Below, piece by piece: positions 46,908 through 55,636 of a DNA stretch of 64,000 bases (position 1 is its first letter; every line of letters starts with the position of its first letter). The DNA lies in NCBI GenBank assembly GCA_913061005.1, contig CAJXSH010000005.1, positions 1 through 64,000 of the forward strand. Direction: 5' to 3'. The position numbers and the translations under genes were made by a program. The stretch is from an uncultured Ectothiorhodospiraceae bacterium. GTDB taxonomy: Bacteria; Pseudomonadota; Gammaproteobacteria; Nitrococcales; Nitrococcaceae. The notes beneath the pieces were generated by a model that made no database searches, was not told the origin of the DNA, and saw nothing but the letters and a program-made list of their open reading frames with translations.

Positions 46908-47837
46908 TTATTGCCCGCCCCAGACCGTGCCGGCCAGGTTGGTGACGGGCACACCGACCGAGTTGCCGTACTCGGTCCACGAGCCGTCGTAGTTCTTCAC
47001 CTCGTAGCCGAGGATTTTCGACAGCGCGAACCAGGTGTGGCTCGAGCGCTCGCCGATCCGGCAGTAGGTGATCACCGGTTTGCTGCCGTCCACACCGGCC
47101 TCGGCGTAGATAGCGCGCAGTTCTTCGGCCGATTTGAACGTCCCGTCCTCGTCCACTGCATTCGACCAGCCGACGTTGACAGCGCCCGGAATGTGGCCGG
47201 CCCGGACCGAGAGCTCATCCACGCCCTCCGGGGCAATGATGCGGCCCTCGTACTCGGCGGCGGAGCGGATGTCGACAAGCTGCGCTGACGGGTCGCTGCT
47301 GCTGGCGATCTCGACAACCTCGGGCAGGAATGCACGAATCGAATCGTCCGCCTCGGCGACCGTGATATCGCCTGCATCGTAGCGGGTTGGCCGGATGGAC
47401 AGCGGCCGCCCCTCGGCTTCCCACTTGTTACGGCCGCCATCGAGCAGGCGGACGTTGTCGACACCGTAGATGTCGAACACCCATGCCCCCCAGGCGGCAA
47501 ACCAGTTGTTGCTATCACCATAGAGAACGATTTCGGTGTCATTCGAGACACCGGCATCGCGCAGCAGCTGTTCGAAACCGTCACGATCGATGATATCGCG
47601 GCTCACCGTATCCACTAGATCGGTGTGCCAGCGAAAATTCACCGCGCCCGGGATGTGTCCACGTTCGAACTTTCCGGGATTGACACTCACTTCGATCACG
47701 CGGACATCTTCGCGCTCCAGGTTGTCGGCCAGCCACTGGGTCGAGACCAGGGCGTCCGGGTTGGCATGGGCTAGACTGGCGCCCAGCGCCAGTGACAACG
47801 TGACGGCCAGTCGGCGGATTGGGGCTTTGATACGCAT
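46908..47837 (-). CDS. Periplasmic thiosulfate sulfurtransferase (rhodanese)
   Basis: Tandem-rhodanese protein of 309 aa with a Sec signal peptide cleaved near AHA25. Active-site Cys259 is in YCRIGERSSHTW, a CRxGxR loop typical of thiosulfate sulfurtransferases. RBS GGAG precedes ATG 47837. It is the first gene of a pair with the YeeE/YedE transporter, suggesting handling of thiosulfate or sulfane sulfur in the periplasm followed by import. Confidence 0.92.
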   Translation of the reverse strand: MRIKAPIRRLAVTLSLALGASLAHANPDALVSTQWLADNLEREDVRVIEVSVNPGKFERGHIPGAVNFRWHTDLVDTVSRDIIDRDGFEQLLRDAGVSNDTEIVLYGDSNNWFAAWGAWVFDIYGVDNVRLLDGGRNKWEAEGRPLSIRPTRYDAGDITVAEADDSIRAFLPEVVEIASSSDPSAQLVDIRSAAEYEGRIIAPEGVDELSVRAGHIPGAVNVGWSNAVDEDGTFKSAEELRAIYAEAGVDGSKPVITYCRIGERSSHTWFALSKILGYEVKNYDGSWTEYGNSVGVPVTNLAGTVWGGQ

Positions 47838-47953
47838 TTTGATCTCCTGATCAGCCTTGATTTTCGGTGACAGCAGTCTAGTTCGCTCCCGTTAGTTTCC
47901 AAAAGAATATTTGGGACTTTTTATATATAAAACGGCGATATAAAGGGTTGATC

Positions 47954-48871
47954 ATGCCCCCCAATGAATCAACGGTCGGTGACTGGCGCGGCGATCTTGT
48001 CGAATCGCTCGAAGCGCGCCCGGGTGTAGCACTGGAGGTTTCCGATGCCGGTGTAACGGTGATCCAGGAGAACACCCGAACCACCATTGAGGAGCAAACG
48101 GTGGCCGGGCGCGATGGAGGTCAGTATCGCGCTTTGCGTCTGGAGACGGTGTTGCGGGGCAACCTGGCGATGCCCGGCTCAGCCCGGACGCGGGCCTTTC
48201 AACTCAATCCGCGCAATGCCATTGGCTCTCTGACCGGATCGTTAGATGGTCGTGGCTCGACGCGCGAGGGGCTGTCGCTTGTCAGTCGGGTGTGTATTGA
48301 CCGGGAAGTTCCCTGGCATCCGACCGGCCGCCAGCTGACCTGTCTGGTGGCCCTCGAGGCCGGGACGGCGCTCTTTGACCGACCGCCTGCGGCCAATCGT
48401 CAGCTCAACCGGGCCGGACTGGGTGTCTGGCGCAACGGGATTCAGAGCATCCCGGGCGTCGATCCGCAGGCCTGGCGGGTCACCCGTCGTTCGGCCGACA
48501 GCCTCACCGCCTTGCCCGTCGGTGAAGGCATACCCCCGGGGGCCCGTGCCTCGCTGTTTGTCGGCGCCGGAATCGCCGCCATTGGTCCAGGGTTCGAATT
48601 CGTGCTCCAGTTGCCCGGAGCAATCGATGATGCGGCCGCCCTGGCCGAGCAGTGCGATGCCCTCAATGCGCTTGAATGCCAGGTAGCCACCGGCGCGCCC
48701 CATATCGGCGCGTGGTCAGCGACCGAGCAGGGCGGCTGCCGTTATCAGGTCAGGGTGCCGGCGCGTTTTGGCCGGCGTCTTCCCGATCTGCCCCGCCAGC
48801 TGCTGGAGACCGCCGCCGATCGAACGACAACGGCACTTGCCCTGTTGGCGGGTCAGGACCGCGGCGGGTGA
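47954..48871 (+). CDS. Hypothetical protein, not recognised
   Basis: Protein of 305 aa without signal peptide or membrane helix. No family was recognised. The N-terminal part (about 5-130, DWRGDLVESLEARPGVALEV onward) is a mixed alpha/beta pattern faintly like YbjN or secretion-chaperone folds, but this is weak. A Gly/Pro-rich middle and a C-terminal ATEQGGCRYQVRVPARFGRRL segment follow. ATG at 47954 after AAAGGG. Divergent from the secreted rhodanese across a 116-bp AT-rich promoter region, and convergent with sbtB. Confidence 0.7.
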   Translation: MPPNESTVGDWRGDLVESLEARPGVALEVSDAGVTVIQENTRTTIEEQTVAGRDGGQYRALRLETVLRGNLAMPGSARTRAFQLNPRNAIGSLTGSLDGRGSTREGLSLVSRVCIDREVPWHPTGRQLTCLVALEAGTALFDRPPAANRQLNRAGLGVWRNGIQSIPGVDPQAWRVTRRSADSLTALPVGEGIPPGARASLFVGAGIAAIGPGFEFVLQLPGAIDDAAALAEQCDALNALECQVATGAPHIGAWSATEQGGCRYQVRVPARFGRRLPDLPRQLLETAADRTTTALALLAGQDRGG

Positions 48872-48879
48872 TCGAGGGC

Positions 48880-49191
48880 TTAGAAGCGCTCTGCCCTGAG
48901 GACCTCGCAGTCCATGACGCTGACGACGCCGATATGCCGCTCGACCACGCCAAAGGCGGCATCGAGCAGCGCATCCACCCGATCGGGGCGGACGATACAA
49001 TTGACACTGACCATGCCGCCGACACGGCTTACCTGTCCTTCGCCGGACCAATGGCCGGAGCGGCCCGAGCCGCTGATGACCGGCAGCACGGTAAAACCGG
49101 TCACGCCTGCCTTGATCAGTGCCGTGCTCAGGCGCTCTTCCATGACCGCTTCGATGACAATTTCCACCCGTTTAGCCTTGTGGGTCTGCAT
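48880..49191 (-). CDS. sbtB: PII-like protein SbtB
   Basis: Nitrogen-regulator PII-fold protein, 103 aa. The order VEIVIEAVMEERLSTALIKAGVTGFTV and the short T-loop region SGSGRSGHWSGEGQVS (40-56) match SbtB-type PII-like proteins, which bind cyclic AMP and adenine nucleotides and inhibit SbtA. The C-terminal CxxxxC redox loop of cyanobacterial SbtB is absent. It starts 3 bp after the sbtA stop. Confidence 0.87.
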   Translation of the reverse strand: MQTHKAKRVEIVIEAVMEERLSTALIKAGVTGFTVLPVISGSGRSGHWSGEGQVSRVGGMVSVNCIVRPDRVDALLDAAFGVVERHIGVVSVMDCEVLRAERF

Positions 49192-49194
49192 GGT

Positions 49195-50175
49195 TCAGCC
49201 TCCGGTCAGGGTCTGGGCCACCGCCAGGTACAGGGGAATCCCCAGGGTGAGGTTGAAAGGAAAGGTCACACCCAGTGAGAGCGTGAGATAGATTGACGGG
49301 TTGGCTTCCGGGAGGGCGACCCGCATGGCCGCTGGCACGGCGATGTAGGAGGCCGATGCCGCCAGCGTCATCAGCAACAAAACCCCGCCGGTACTCAGCC
49401 CGATCAGCAATCCCGCCCCCAGACCGGTGACAGAACCGATCAGTGGCATGATCACGCCAAAGGCGAAGAGGCCGGGCGTGAGGACCGATCGCGCCTCGCG
49501 CAGTCCACGGCCGGCGACAAGCCCCATATCGAGCAGGAACAGGCAAAGCACCCCCTGGAAAGGCGCCACGATAAACGGCTCGATGAGCGTCAGGCCCTCG
49601 TCACCGGTGATCCAGCCGATCAGAAACGAGCCAACGAGCAGGACGATCGAGCCATTCAGCAGGATTTCGCGGATCAGGCCTTCCTCCATTTCGGCGGACG
49701 CCGGGCTGGAGCGGGCGATGATCCACAGCGCCGAGAGGATGGCCGGTGCCTCCATGACCGCGGCCACCGCGACCATGTATCCCTCGGGCGAGAGGCCGGC
49801 GGTGGTGGCCACAGAGCTGGCCGCCACAAACGTGACGATCGAAATCGAGCCATAGTGACCGGCAACCGCGGCCGCGTCGGTGACCGAAAGCCGGGTCATT
49901 CCCTTGAGCAGGGCATAGGCGATGACCGGCAGGGCGAACGAGAGCACCAGCCCCGCCAGCAATGACAGCGCCAGTGTCCCGTCAACGCCGTGGGAGGCAA
50001 CGCTGGCACCGCCCTTGAAGCCGATGGCAAAAAGCAGATAGATCGACAACCCTTTGGCGATGGCCTCGGGGATGGACAGATCGGAGCGCGCGAATGCGGC
50101 GATGACCCCGAGGACGAAAAACAGAATGATCGGCGATGTCAGGTTGTCCATCGCCAGCGCCAGTGTCCCTTGCAT
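49195..50175 (-). CDS. sbtA: Sodium-dependent bicarbonate transporter SbtA
   Basis: Inner-membrane protein of 326 aa with about ten helices in two inverted halves (PF05982). SPIILFFVLGVIAAFARSDL at the start and AAAVAGHYGSISIVTFVAA in the core match SbtA, a Na+/HCO3- symporter. No carboxysome or RuBisCO gene is in the window, so the bicarbonate probably feeds anaplerotic or biosynthetic carboxylases. Operon with sbtB. Divergent from the DUF423 gene by 64 bp. Confidence 0.92.
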   Translation of the reverse strand: MQGTLALAMDNLTSPIILFFVLGVIAAFARSDLSIPEAIAKGLSIYLLFAIGFKGGASVASHGVDGTLALSLLAGLVLSFALPVIAYALLKGMTRLSVTDAAAVAGHYGSISIVTFVAASSVATTAGLSPEGYMVAVAAVMEAPAILSALWIIARSSPASAEMEEGLIREILLNGSIVLLVGSFLIGWITGDEGLTLIEPFIVAPFQGVLCLFLLDMGLVAGRGLREARSVLTPGLFAFGVIMPLIGSVTGLGAGLLIGLSTGGVLLLMTLAASASYIAVPAAMRVALPEANPSIYLTLSLGVTFPFNLTLGIPLYLAVAQTLTGG

Positions 50176-50239
50176 TGTTATGATGTCTGCCTGTTGCGAT
50201 CAAAAGGTGGCAGATTACCTTAGCCTGACAGGGGTTTGC

Positions 50240-50632
50240 ATGCGTTCTCTTCTACTCATTGCCGGTCTGCTTGGCCTGCTCTCGGTGGGGTTTGGTGCCT
50301 GGTCCGAGCACGCCCTGCGTCCGAATATCGACGCCGAGTCGTTTCGTTTTCTCATGACGGCGATTCGCTATAACCAGGTGCATGCCGTTGCCTTGCTGGC
50401 GCTTGCCCTTGGGCTGGTGTTGCCGCTTGGCACCGATGTCATCAAGCGCCTGCGCATTGGTGCCTGGTTGATGGTCTGGGGCACGGTGCTCTTCAGTGTG
50501 AGCATCTACCTTGCGGTCTGGAGCGGGATGATGATCCTGACCTTCGTCACACCGGTGGGCGGCACCCTGCTCATGATCGCCTGGGCCGCGGTGGCTTGGG
50601 CGGGCTGGACCGCCTGGCGGGCCGATCGCTAG
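50240..50632 (+). CDS. DUF423 family membrane protein
   Basis: Membrane protein of 130 aa with four hydrophobic segments and the DUF423 pattern (FGAWSEHALRP, then AIRYNQVHAVALLALAL, and VTPVGGTLLMIAWAAVAWA), a YgdD-like family of unknown function. ATG at 50240 follows AGGGG. It is convergent with blh, with 12 bp between the stops. Confidence 0.88.
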   Translation: MRSLLLIAGLLGLLSVGFGAWSEHALRPNIDAESFRFLMTAIRYNQVHAVALLALALGLVLPLGTDVIKRLRIGAWLMVWGTVLFSVSIYLAVWSGMMILTFVTPVGGTLLMIAWAAVAWAGWTAWRADR

Positions 50633-50644
50633 CCGCCCCGAGGG

Positions 50645-51523
50645 TCACTCGCTCCGTCGGGGGCTGGCAATGAGCTCGAGGATCATGTGCGGCACGGTCA
50701 GCGCGGCCAGGCCAATGAAGATCACTCGCATGAGCACGGCATCGCTGGGCAGGCCGATGAGAAACGGGACCGCCGCCAGGGCGAGGGCGTAGGTGGCGAG
50801 GGTCGTGGGGGCAACCGCGCGCAACCGCTCGCGCCAGCCATACAGCCCCAGGTCTCGCGCGGCGATTTCAAGATGGCGTGGGCTGTGTAGAAAGCACCAG
50901 TAGGCGATGAAGTACGCCAGCGGATGAAGCAGCGCGGCGGTGACCGCCAGCAGCAGCGGGTCGCGCCAGTCGCTGACCGACCGCTCGGGCCGCAGCGCCA
51001 GGCTGGCGGCGAGAATCAGACCCCCTATGGCGAGGACCCAGGGGCCGGTGGCGACGATTGTCGCGGCCTGGTCGGCCCCGAGCATTTCGAGAATCGGGGT
51101 CACTTGCGCCGGCTGCAGCGCGACCGGCAGTCCGATGATCCACAATCCATAGCCGACCCCCCCGATCCGGCCCAGCCGGTTGGCGACATCATCGCCGAAA
51201 TGCACGGCCGAGTAGAGCAGGAACGCCGCGAGCGCCGCATTGGGCGCCAGCCACCATAATCCCAGCACCAGCGCGGCGAGCAGCATGTAACCGCCAAGAA
51301 ACATCATCATGCGCAGCGGGTTGTCCAAATGCAGATAGCGTGTCGCCACCGCGGTGTCGAGGCTGCCATGGGGCAGGCCCAGAACCGCGGTGCTCAGGGC
51401 CAGCACCATATAAAGCGGCCACTGCCCCGGCAGCATGGAAGCCCCCATGGCCAGCACGACACCGGCGGGAAAAAGCCAGAAGGCGGGCGGATGGTTGTTC
51501 TGCGAACGGGGGGATGTGCTCAT
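50645..51523 (-). CDS. blh: Beta-carotene 15,15'-dioxygenase (Brp/Blh family)
   Basis: Membrane enzyme that cleaves beta-carotene to two retinals, 292 aa, with about eight hydrophobic segments. The conserved histidine sites of the family are visible: LGLPHGSLDT, SAVHFGDDV, CFLHSPRHLE and LTVPHMILEL. Start ATG 51523; a TTG at 51544 is also in frame. The gene is about 5 kb from the opsin and on the same strand, and it completes the retinal pathway with crtEIBY. Confidence 0.95.
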   Translation of the reverse strand: MSTSPRSQNNHPPAFWLFPAGVVLAMGASMLPGQWPLYMVLALSTAVLGLPHGSLDTAVATRYLHLDNPLRMMMFLGGYMLLAALVLGLWWLAPNAALAAFLLYSAVHFGDDVANRLGRIGGVGYGLWIIGLPVALQPAQVTPILEMLGADQAATIVATGPWVLAIGGLILAASLALRPERSVSDWRDPLLLAVTAALLHPLAYFIAYWCFLHSPRHLEIAARDLGLYGWRERLRAVAPTTLATYALALAAVPFLIGLPSDAVLMRVIFIGLAALTVPHMILELIASPRRSE

Positions 51524-51686
51524 CGCCAACTCACCAACAATCAACTGTCATTGCCCAGAGCCTAGCAGCATCGATCGGTGTCAAACATTAATCCCGATCA
51601 ACCCGGGTTGCGGTTTTGCTAATCTGACATGACCGCCCACGGGGATCGTCGCCCCGGGGTCAGTCAGCAGGGATGGGCACCAAGCA

Positions 51687-52376
51687 ATGACGAAGACGCG
51701 GTCAACGCCACACACCACCGCCACCGAGCGGGTCTATCGGGCGATTCGCCGGAACATCCTCGAGGGGGTCTACGACGGCGAACAGTTCCTCCGCGAAGAG
51801 GGCCTGGCCCGGGAATTCCAGATCAGTCGTACGCCCATACGCGAGGCCCTTCGGCGGCTGGTTTCCGAAGGGTGGCTCGAGCAGATTCCCCACCGGGGGG
51901 CGCGGGTTGTCGAGTGGACACGTGACGACGCCGACGAGGTGTTCGAGCTGCGCAGCATTCTCGAATCCCACGCGGTCCGCCGTGCCGCCACCCGGATGCA
52001 ACCACGCGAGATTGCCCGGCTGCGTCATCTGGTGGATGCCATGGAGTCACTGAGCAGCGCGCAGCAAAGCGAAAGCCGCGAAGATATCGCAACGCTCAAC
52101 GACCAGTTTCATCAAACCATCCTTGAATCGGCCGGCAGCCCGCGGCTCCAGCGTCTGGTCAATGCCATCGTTCAGGCGCCAATGACCACACGCAGTTTTC
52201 ACCGCTACAACGCCAGCGAAATGGCGCGCAGCATGACGCAGCACCGCGAAATCCTGCAGGCCATCGAAGCCGGGGATCCGGTCTGGGCCGCGGCGGTCAT
52301 GCGTTCGCATATTCTCGCGGCCCGACCGGCCCATCACCGCAGCGACGCGCCGCTGACCGAGTCGTCCCACCGCTGA
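51687..52376 (+). CDS. GntR-family (FCD/VanR subgroup) transcriptional regulator
   Basis: Regulator of 229 aa: winged HTH (about 10-78; REEGLAREFQISRTPIREALRRLVSEGWLEQ) and an all-helical FCD ligand domain (about 85-215) with metal-binding histidine candidates (DQFHQTIL, MTQHREILQAI, SHIL). It lies 124 bp upstream of, and on the same strand as, the aconitase-like catabolic operon, so it is the likely local repressor. The effector is presumably the imported organic acid or an intermediate. Confidence 0.9.
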   Translation: MTKTRSTPHTTATERVYRAIRRNILEGVYDGEQFLREEGLAREFQISRTPIREALRRLVSEGWLEQIPHRGARVVEWTRDDADEVFELRSILESHAVRRAATRMQPREIARLRHLVDAMESLSSAQQSESREDIATLNDQFHQTILESAGSPRLQRLVNAIVQAPMTTRSFHRYNASEMARSMTQHREILQAIEAGDPVWAAAVMRSHILAARPAHHRSDAPLTESSHR

Positions 52377-52439
52377 ACTGCATACAATGCTGCATCCGCA
52401 CATCGAAAAACCTGAACAATCAGGGTTAATGGCTTGCAA

Positions 52440-52451
52440 ATTGTATCCAAT
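52440..52451. promoter_or_regulatory. Candidate GntR operator ATTGTATCCAAT
   Basis: Imperfect palindrome close to ATTGTATACAAT, a pattern seen at FCD-family GntR sites. It lies 50 bp before the aconitase-like start. A second copy of the half-site ATTGTAT, in inverted orientation, occurs at 52382-52388. Confidence 0.45.
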
Positions 52452-52500
52452 CAAGAGAACCTCTCCGAAAATCCAAAAATAATCGTTCGGAGGAGGGCGC

Positions 52501-54459
52501 ATGGCGGGCAAAACCCTGAGCGCCAGGCTTATCGAGGATCATCTCGTCGAAGGTCGGGCCAGAGCCGGAGAAGAGATCGCACTGCGCATGGACCAGGCGT
52601 TGCTGCAGGACATCCTCGGGACGCTGGTCATGCTCGAGCTCGAGGCCATGGGGGTCGAGCGCGCGGTGCCGCAGCCCACGGTCCAGTACATCGACCATGA
52701 CCTGGTTCAGCAGGGGCCGTTGACCGCGGATGCCCACCGGTTCCTGAAAAGCGCCTGTGAACGGTTCGGCATCTGGTACAGCGGCCCGGGCAACGGCATC
52801 AGCCATCCGGTGCACATGGAACACTTCGGCGTACCCGGCCAGTCCCTGGTGGGGTCGGACAGTCACACCACGGCGGCCGGATCACTGGGGATGCTCGCGA
52901 TCGGAGCCGGCGGGATCGAGGTGGCGCTTGCCATCGCCGGTGAACCCCTGGTGTTGCAGATGCCACGCATCTGGGGCGTCGAGCTGACGGGGCATCTGCC
53001 CGAGTGGGTCTCGGCCCGGGATGTGGCACTGGAGCTTCTACGGCGCCATGGCGTTGCCGGTGCCAAGAACTGCATCCTCGAGTTCTACGGACCCGGCGTT
53101 GCCTCTTTGTCGGCGATGGATCGGCATATCATCGCCAATATGGGCACCGAGATGGGGGCGACGACAAGCGTTTTCCCCAGCGATGACAACACCCGACGCT
53201 TTCTGGCTGCCCGGGGCCGCGAGGCCGTCTGGCAACCGCTCTGCGCCGACTCGGACTGTGTCTACGACCTGCACGAGCAGATCGACCTCTCGGCGCTGGA
53301 GCCTCTGATTGCCCTGCCATCCAGCCCGGGTAACGTCGTGCCGGTGACCGAAGCGGTCGGTGCCCCGGTCTATCAAAGCTACATCGGATCCTCGGGCTGC
53401 CCCGGCTACAGCGAGTTCGCCACGGTGGCCGGGATCCTGGATGACCGGCCAAGTGCCGAGGGGGTGTCGCTGGATATCAATCCCAGCACCCGACAGGTGC
53501 TGGGGGCGATGATCGAATCCGGCGCACTGGCCCGACTGGTTCAGGCGGGCGCGCGGATTCATCAGGCCGGCTGCAATGGCTGCATCGGCATGGGGCAGGC
53601 GCCGGCACAGGGCCAGAACAGTCTGCGGACGGTCCCGCGGAATTTTCCCGGACGATCCGGTACACCCGAAGACAGCGTGTTTTTATGCAGCGCCGAGACC
53701 GCGGCCGCCTCGGCGATCACTGGCACGATCACCGATCCGAGGACGCTGGACATCGCCTATCCACGGGTTGCCGAACCGGATCGCCTGCCGGCGGCGGATG
53801 CCGGGCTCAAAGCCCCGGCGGGCCCGGGCGGGGCCGCCCGACCCGAGCTTGCCATCAGTGACAACACCCCGCCGCTGCCAGCGCTCCAGCCGCTGCCTGA
53901 CTCGCTCGACGTGCCGATCCTGCTGACGGTCGGCGATGATATCAGCACCGACGACATCATGCCGGCAGGCACGGCGATCCCTTACTGGTGCAACGTCCAC
54001 GCCTCGGCGCGTTTTCTTTTTGCCCCCATCGATGCCGGCTACCCGGAAAAGGCGGCTGATGTCGCTGACGCCGGCGGCCATGCCATTGTCGGGGGGGATA
54101 ATTACGGACAGGGCTCAAGCCGCGAGAATGCCGCCCTGGTGCCAGCCTTGCAGGGCCTGAAGGTCGTCGTGGCCAGGAGCTTTGCCCGGCTGCATTGGCA
54201 GAACCTCGTCTGTTTTGGCGTCCTGCCGCTCTCGCCGGCCGATGAAACGGCTGCCAGGCGGCTCGAGGCGGGCGGTCGACTGCGCTTCGACGACATCCAC
54301 GGCCAGCTTGCCGCCGGCAACACCGTGAACGCTCATCTCGATGGCGAGCCGATTGCCCTTGTCCACGAGCTCACCGATCGCCAGCGCGAACTGCTGTGGA
54401 TGGGGGGCGTCATCAACCGTATCAAACAACAGAGGATTGAGGCCGATGGGGCCGCTTGA
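52501..54459 (+). CDS. Aconitase-family hydratase
   Basis: Aconitase superfamily protein of 652 aa with the fused small (swivel) domain, as in mitochondrial-type aconitases. Substrate motifs GSDSHTTAAGSLG (118-130), NFPGRSG (381-387), GDDISTDDIMPAG and the swivel GGDNYGQGSSREN are present. Fe-S ligands Cys358 and Cys361 (AGCNGCIG) are present, but the first ligand motif, normally IGSCTNS, reads IGSSGCPG, shifting the Cys by two residues (Cys300). ATG follows GGAGGAGG. First gene of a catabolic operon, so a substrate other than citrate is likely. Confidence 0.85.
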   Translation: MAGKTLSARLIEDHLVEGRARAGEEIALRMDQALLQDILGTLVMLELEAMGVERAVPQPTVQYIDHDLVQQGPLTADAHRFLKSACERFGIWYSGPGNGISHPVHMEHFGVPGQSLVGSDSHTTAAGSLGMLAIGAGGIEVALAIAGEPLVLQMPRIWGVELTGHLPEWVSARDVALELLRRHGVAGAKNCILEFYGPGVASLSAMDRHIIANMGTEMGATTSVFPSDDNTRRFLAARGREAVWQPLCADSDCVYDLHEQIDLSALEPLIALPSSPGNVVPVTEAVGAPVYQSYIGSSGCPGYSEFATVAGILDDRPSAEGVSLDINPSTRQVLGAMIESGALARLVQAGARIHQAGCNGCIGMGQAPAQGQNSLRTVPRNFPGRSGTPEDSVFLCSAETAAASAITGTITDPRTLDIAYPRVAEPDRLPAADAGLKAPAGPGGAARPELAISDNTPPLPALQPLPDSLDVPILLTVGDDISTDDIMPAGTAIPYWCNVHASARFLFAPIDAGYPEKAADVADAGGHAIVGGDNYGQGSSRENAALVPALQGLKVVVARSFARLHWQNLVCFGVLPLSPADETAARRLEAGGRLRFDDIHGQLAAGNTVNAHLDGEPIALVHELTDRQRELLWMGGVINRIKQQRIEADGAA

Positions 54460-55636
54460 GGGGATTCGTGTACTGGAGCTCGGTCAGCTGATCGCCGGGC
54501 CGTTCTGTGGACAGTATCTGGCCGATTTCGGCGCCGAGGTGGTGAAGGTCGAGCCCCCGGGCCGCGGCGATCCCATGCGTCAGTGGGGCAGCACCGATGC
54601 GCATGGCAACACGGTGTGGTGGCCGGTCATCGCCCGCAATAAACGCTCGATGACGCTGGACCTGCGCACCGAGGCCGGCCAGGCGGTGATCCGCGAGCTG
54701 GCCGCTCAGGTCGATGTCATCATCGAGAACTTCCGGCCCGGAACCATGGAGCGCTGGGGGCTTGGCTACGAGGCACTCAGCGAGATCAATCCCCGGCTTG
54801 TCATGGTGCGTATCACCGGCTTTGGCCAGACCGGTCCTTATGCCACCCGCGCCGGGTATGCCTCGGTCTGCGAGGCGATGGGCGGGATGCGCTACATCGC
54901 TGGCTACCCGGATCGCCCGCCGGTGCGTATGGGCATTTCCATCGGTGACACCCTGGCCGGCATGCACGGTGCAATGGGCGCGATGATGGCCCTGCACGAA
55001 CGCCACCGAAGCGGGCGTGGCCAAGTGGTGGACAGCGCCATTTATGAATCGGTCATGACCGTGATGGAAAGCCTCATTCCCGAATACGAAAAAACCGGCC
55101 GCATCCGCGAGCGTTCGGGCAGCCGGCTCGATGGCATCGCCCCGTCCAACGCCTACCCGTGTCGGGATGGCCGTGAGGTGGTGATCGGCGCCAACCAGGA
55201 TACGGTCTTTCGCCGGCTCTGCGAGGCGATGGGTGCCCCGGAACTGGCGGATGACCCGCGCTACATCGATCATCAGTCGCGGGGCCGCAATCAGGACGCC
55301 CTGGATGCCCGGATCGCCGACTGGACCCGAGCGCACGATGCCGATGAGATCGTCGAGCGGATGGCCGAGGCCGGCGTGCCGGCCGGCCATGTCTATCGCG
55401 CCCCGGAGATGCTGGCGGACCCGCACATGCAGGCCCGCGAATCCATTGTCCGCATGCAGGATGCCCGACTGGGTGAAATCCCCATGCAGAATGCCTTTCC
55501 GCGGCTGTCGCGCTCGCCCGGTTGTATCGAACACACCGGCCCCGCACTTGGTGAGCACACCCGAGAGGTACTGCAGGACTGGGCCGCCATGACCCCCGAG
55601 CACATTGAGCGGCTCGCCGAGCAGGGAGTGATCTAG
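54446..55636 (+). CDS. Class III CoA-transferase (CaiB/BaiF family)
   Basis: Family III acyl-CoA transferase, 396 aa. Catalytic Asp168 lies in ISIGDTLAGMHG. N-terminal PLEGIRVLELGQLIAGPFCG and VDVIIENFRPGTMERWGLGY are family hallmarks. It overlaps the aconitase-like gene by 14 bp and is followed directly by the TRAP genes. It presumably moves CoA from succinyl-CoA or another donor onto the imported or hydrated acid. Confidence 0.93.
   Translation: MGPLEGIRVLELGQLIAGPFCGQYLADFGAEVVKVEPPGRGDPMRQWGSTDAHGNTVWWPVIARNKRSMTLDLRTEAGQAVIRELAAQVDVIIENFRPGTMERWGLGYEALSEINPRLVMVRITGFGQTGPYATRAGYASVCEAMGGMRYIAGYPDRPPVRMGISIGDTLAGMHGAMGAMMALHERHRSGRGQVVDSAIYESVMTVMESLIPEYEKTGRIRERSGSRLDGIAPSNAYPCRDGREVVIGANQDTVFRRLCEAMGAPELADDPRYIDHQSRGRNQDALDARIADWTRAHDADEIVERMAEAGVPAGHVYRAPEMLADPHMQARESIVRMQDARLGEIPMQNAFPRLSRSPGCIEHTGPALGEHTREVLQDWAAMTPEHIERLAEQGVI

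Noticed and set aside
48880-50175. sbtAB considered as part of a CO2-fixation (Calvin cycle) locus
   Set aside because: No RuBisCO, phosphoribulokinase or carboxysome gene is present in the window.
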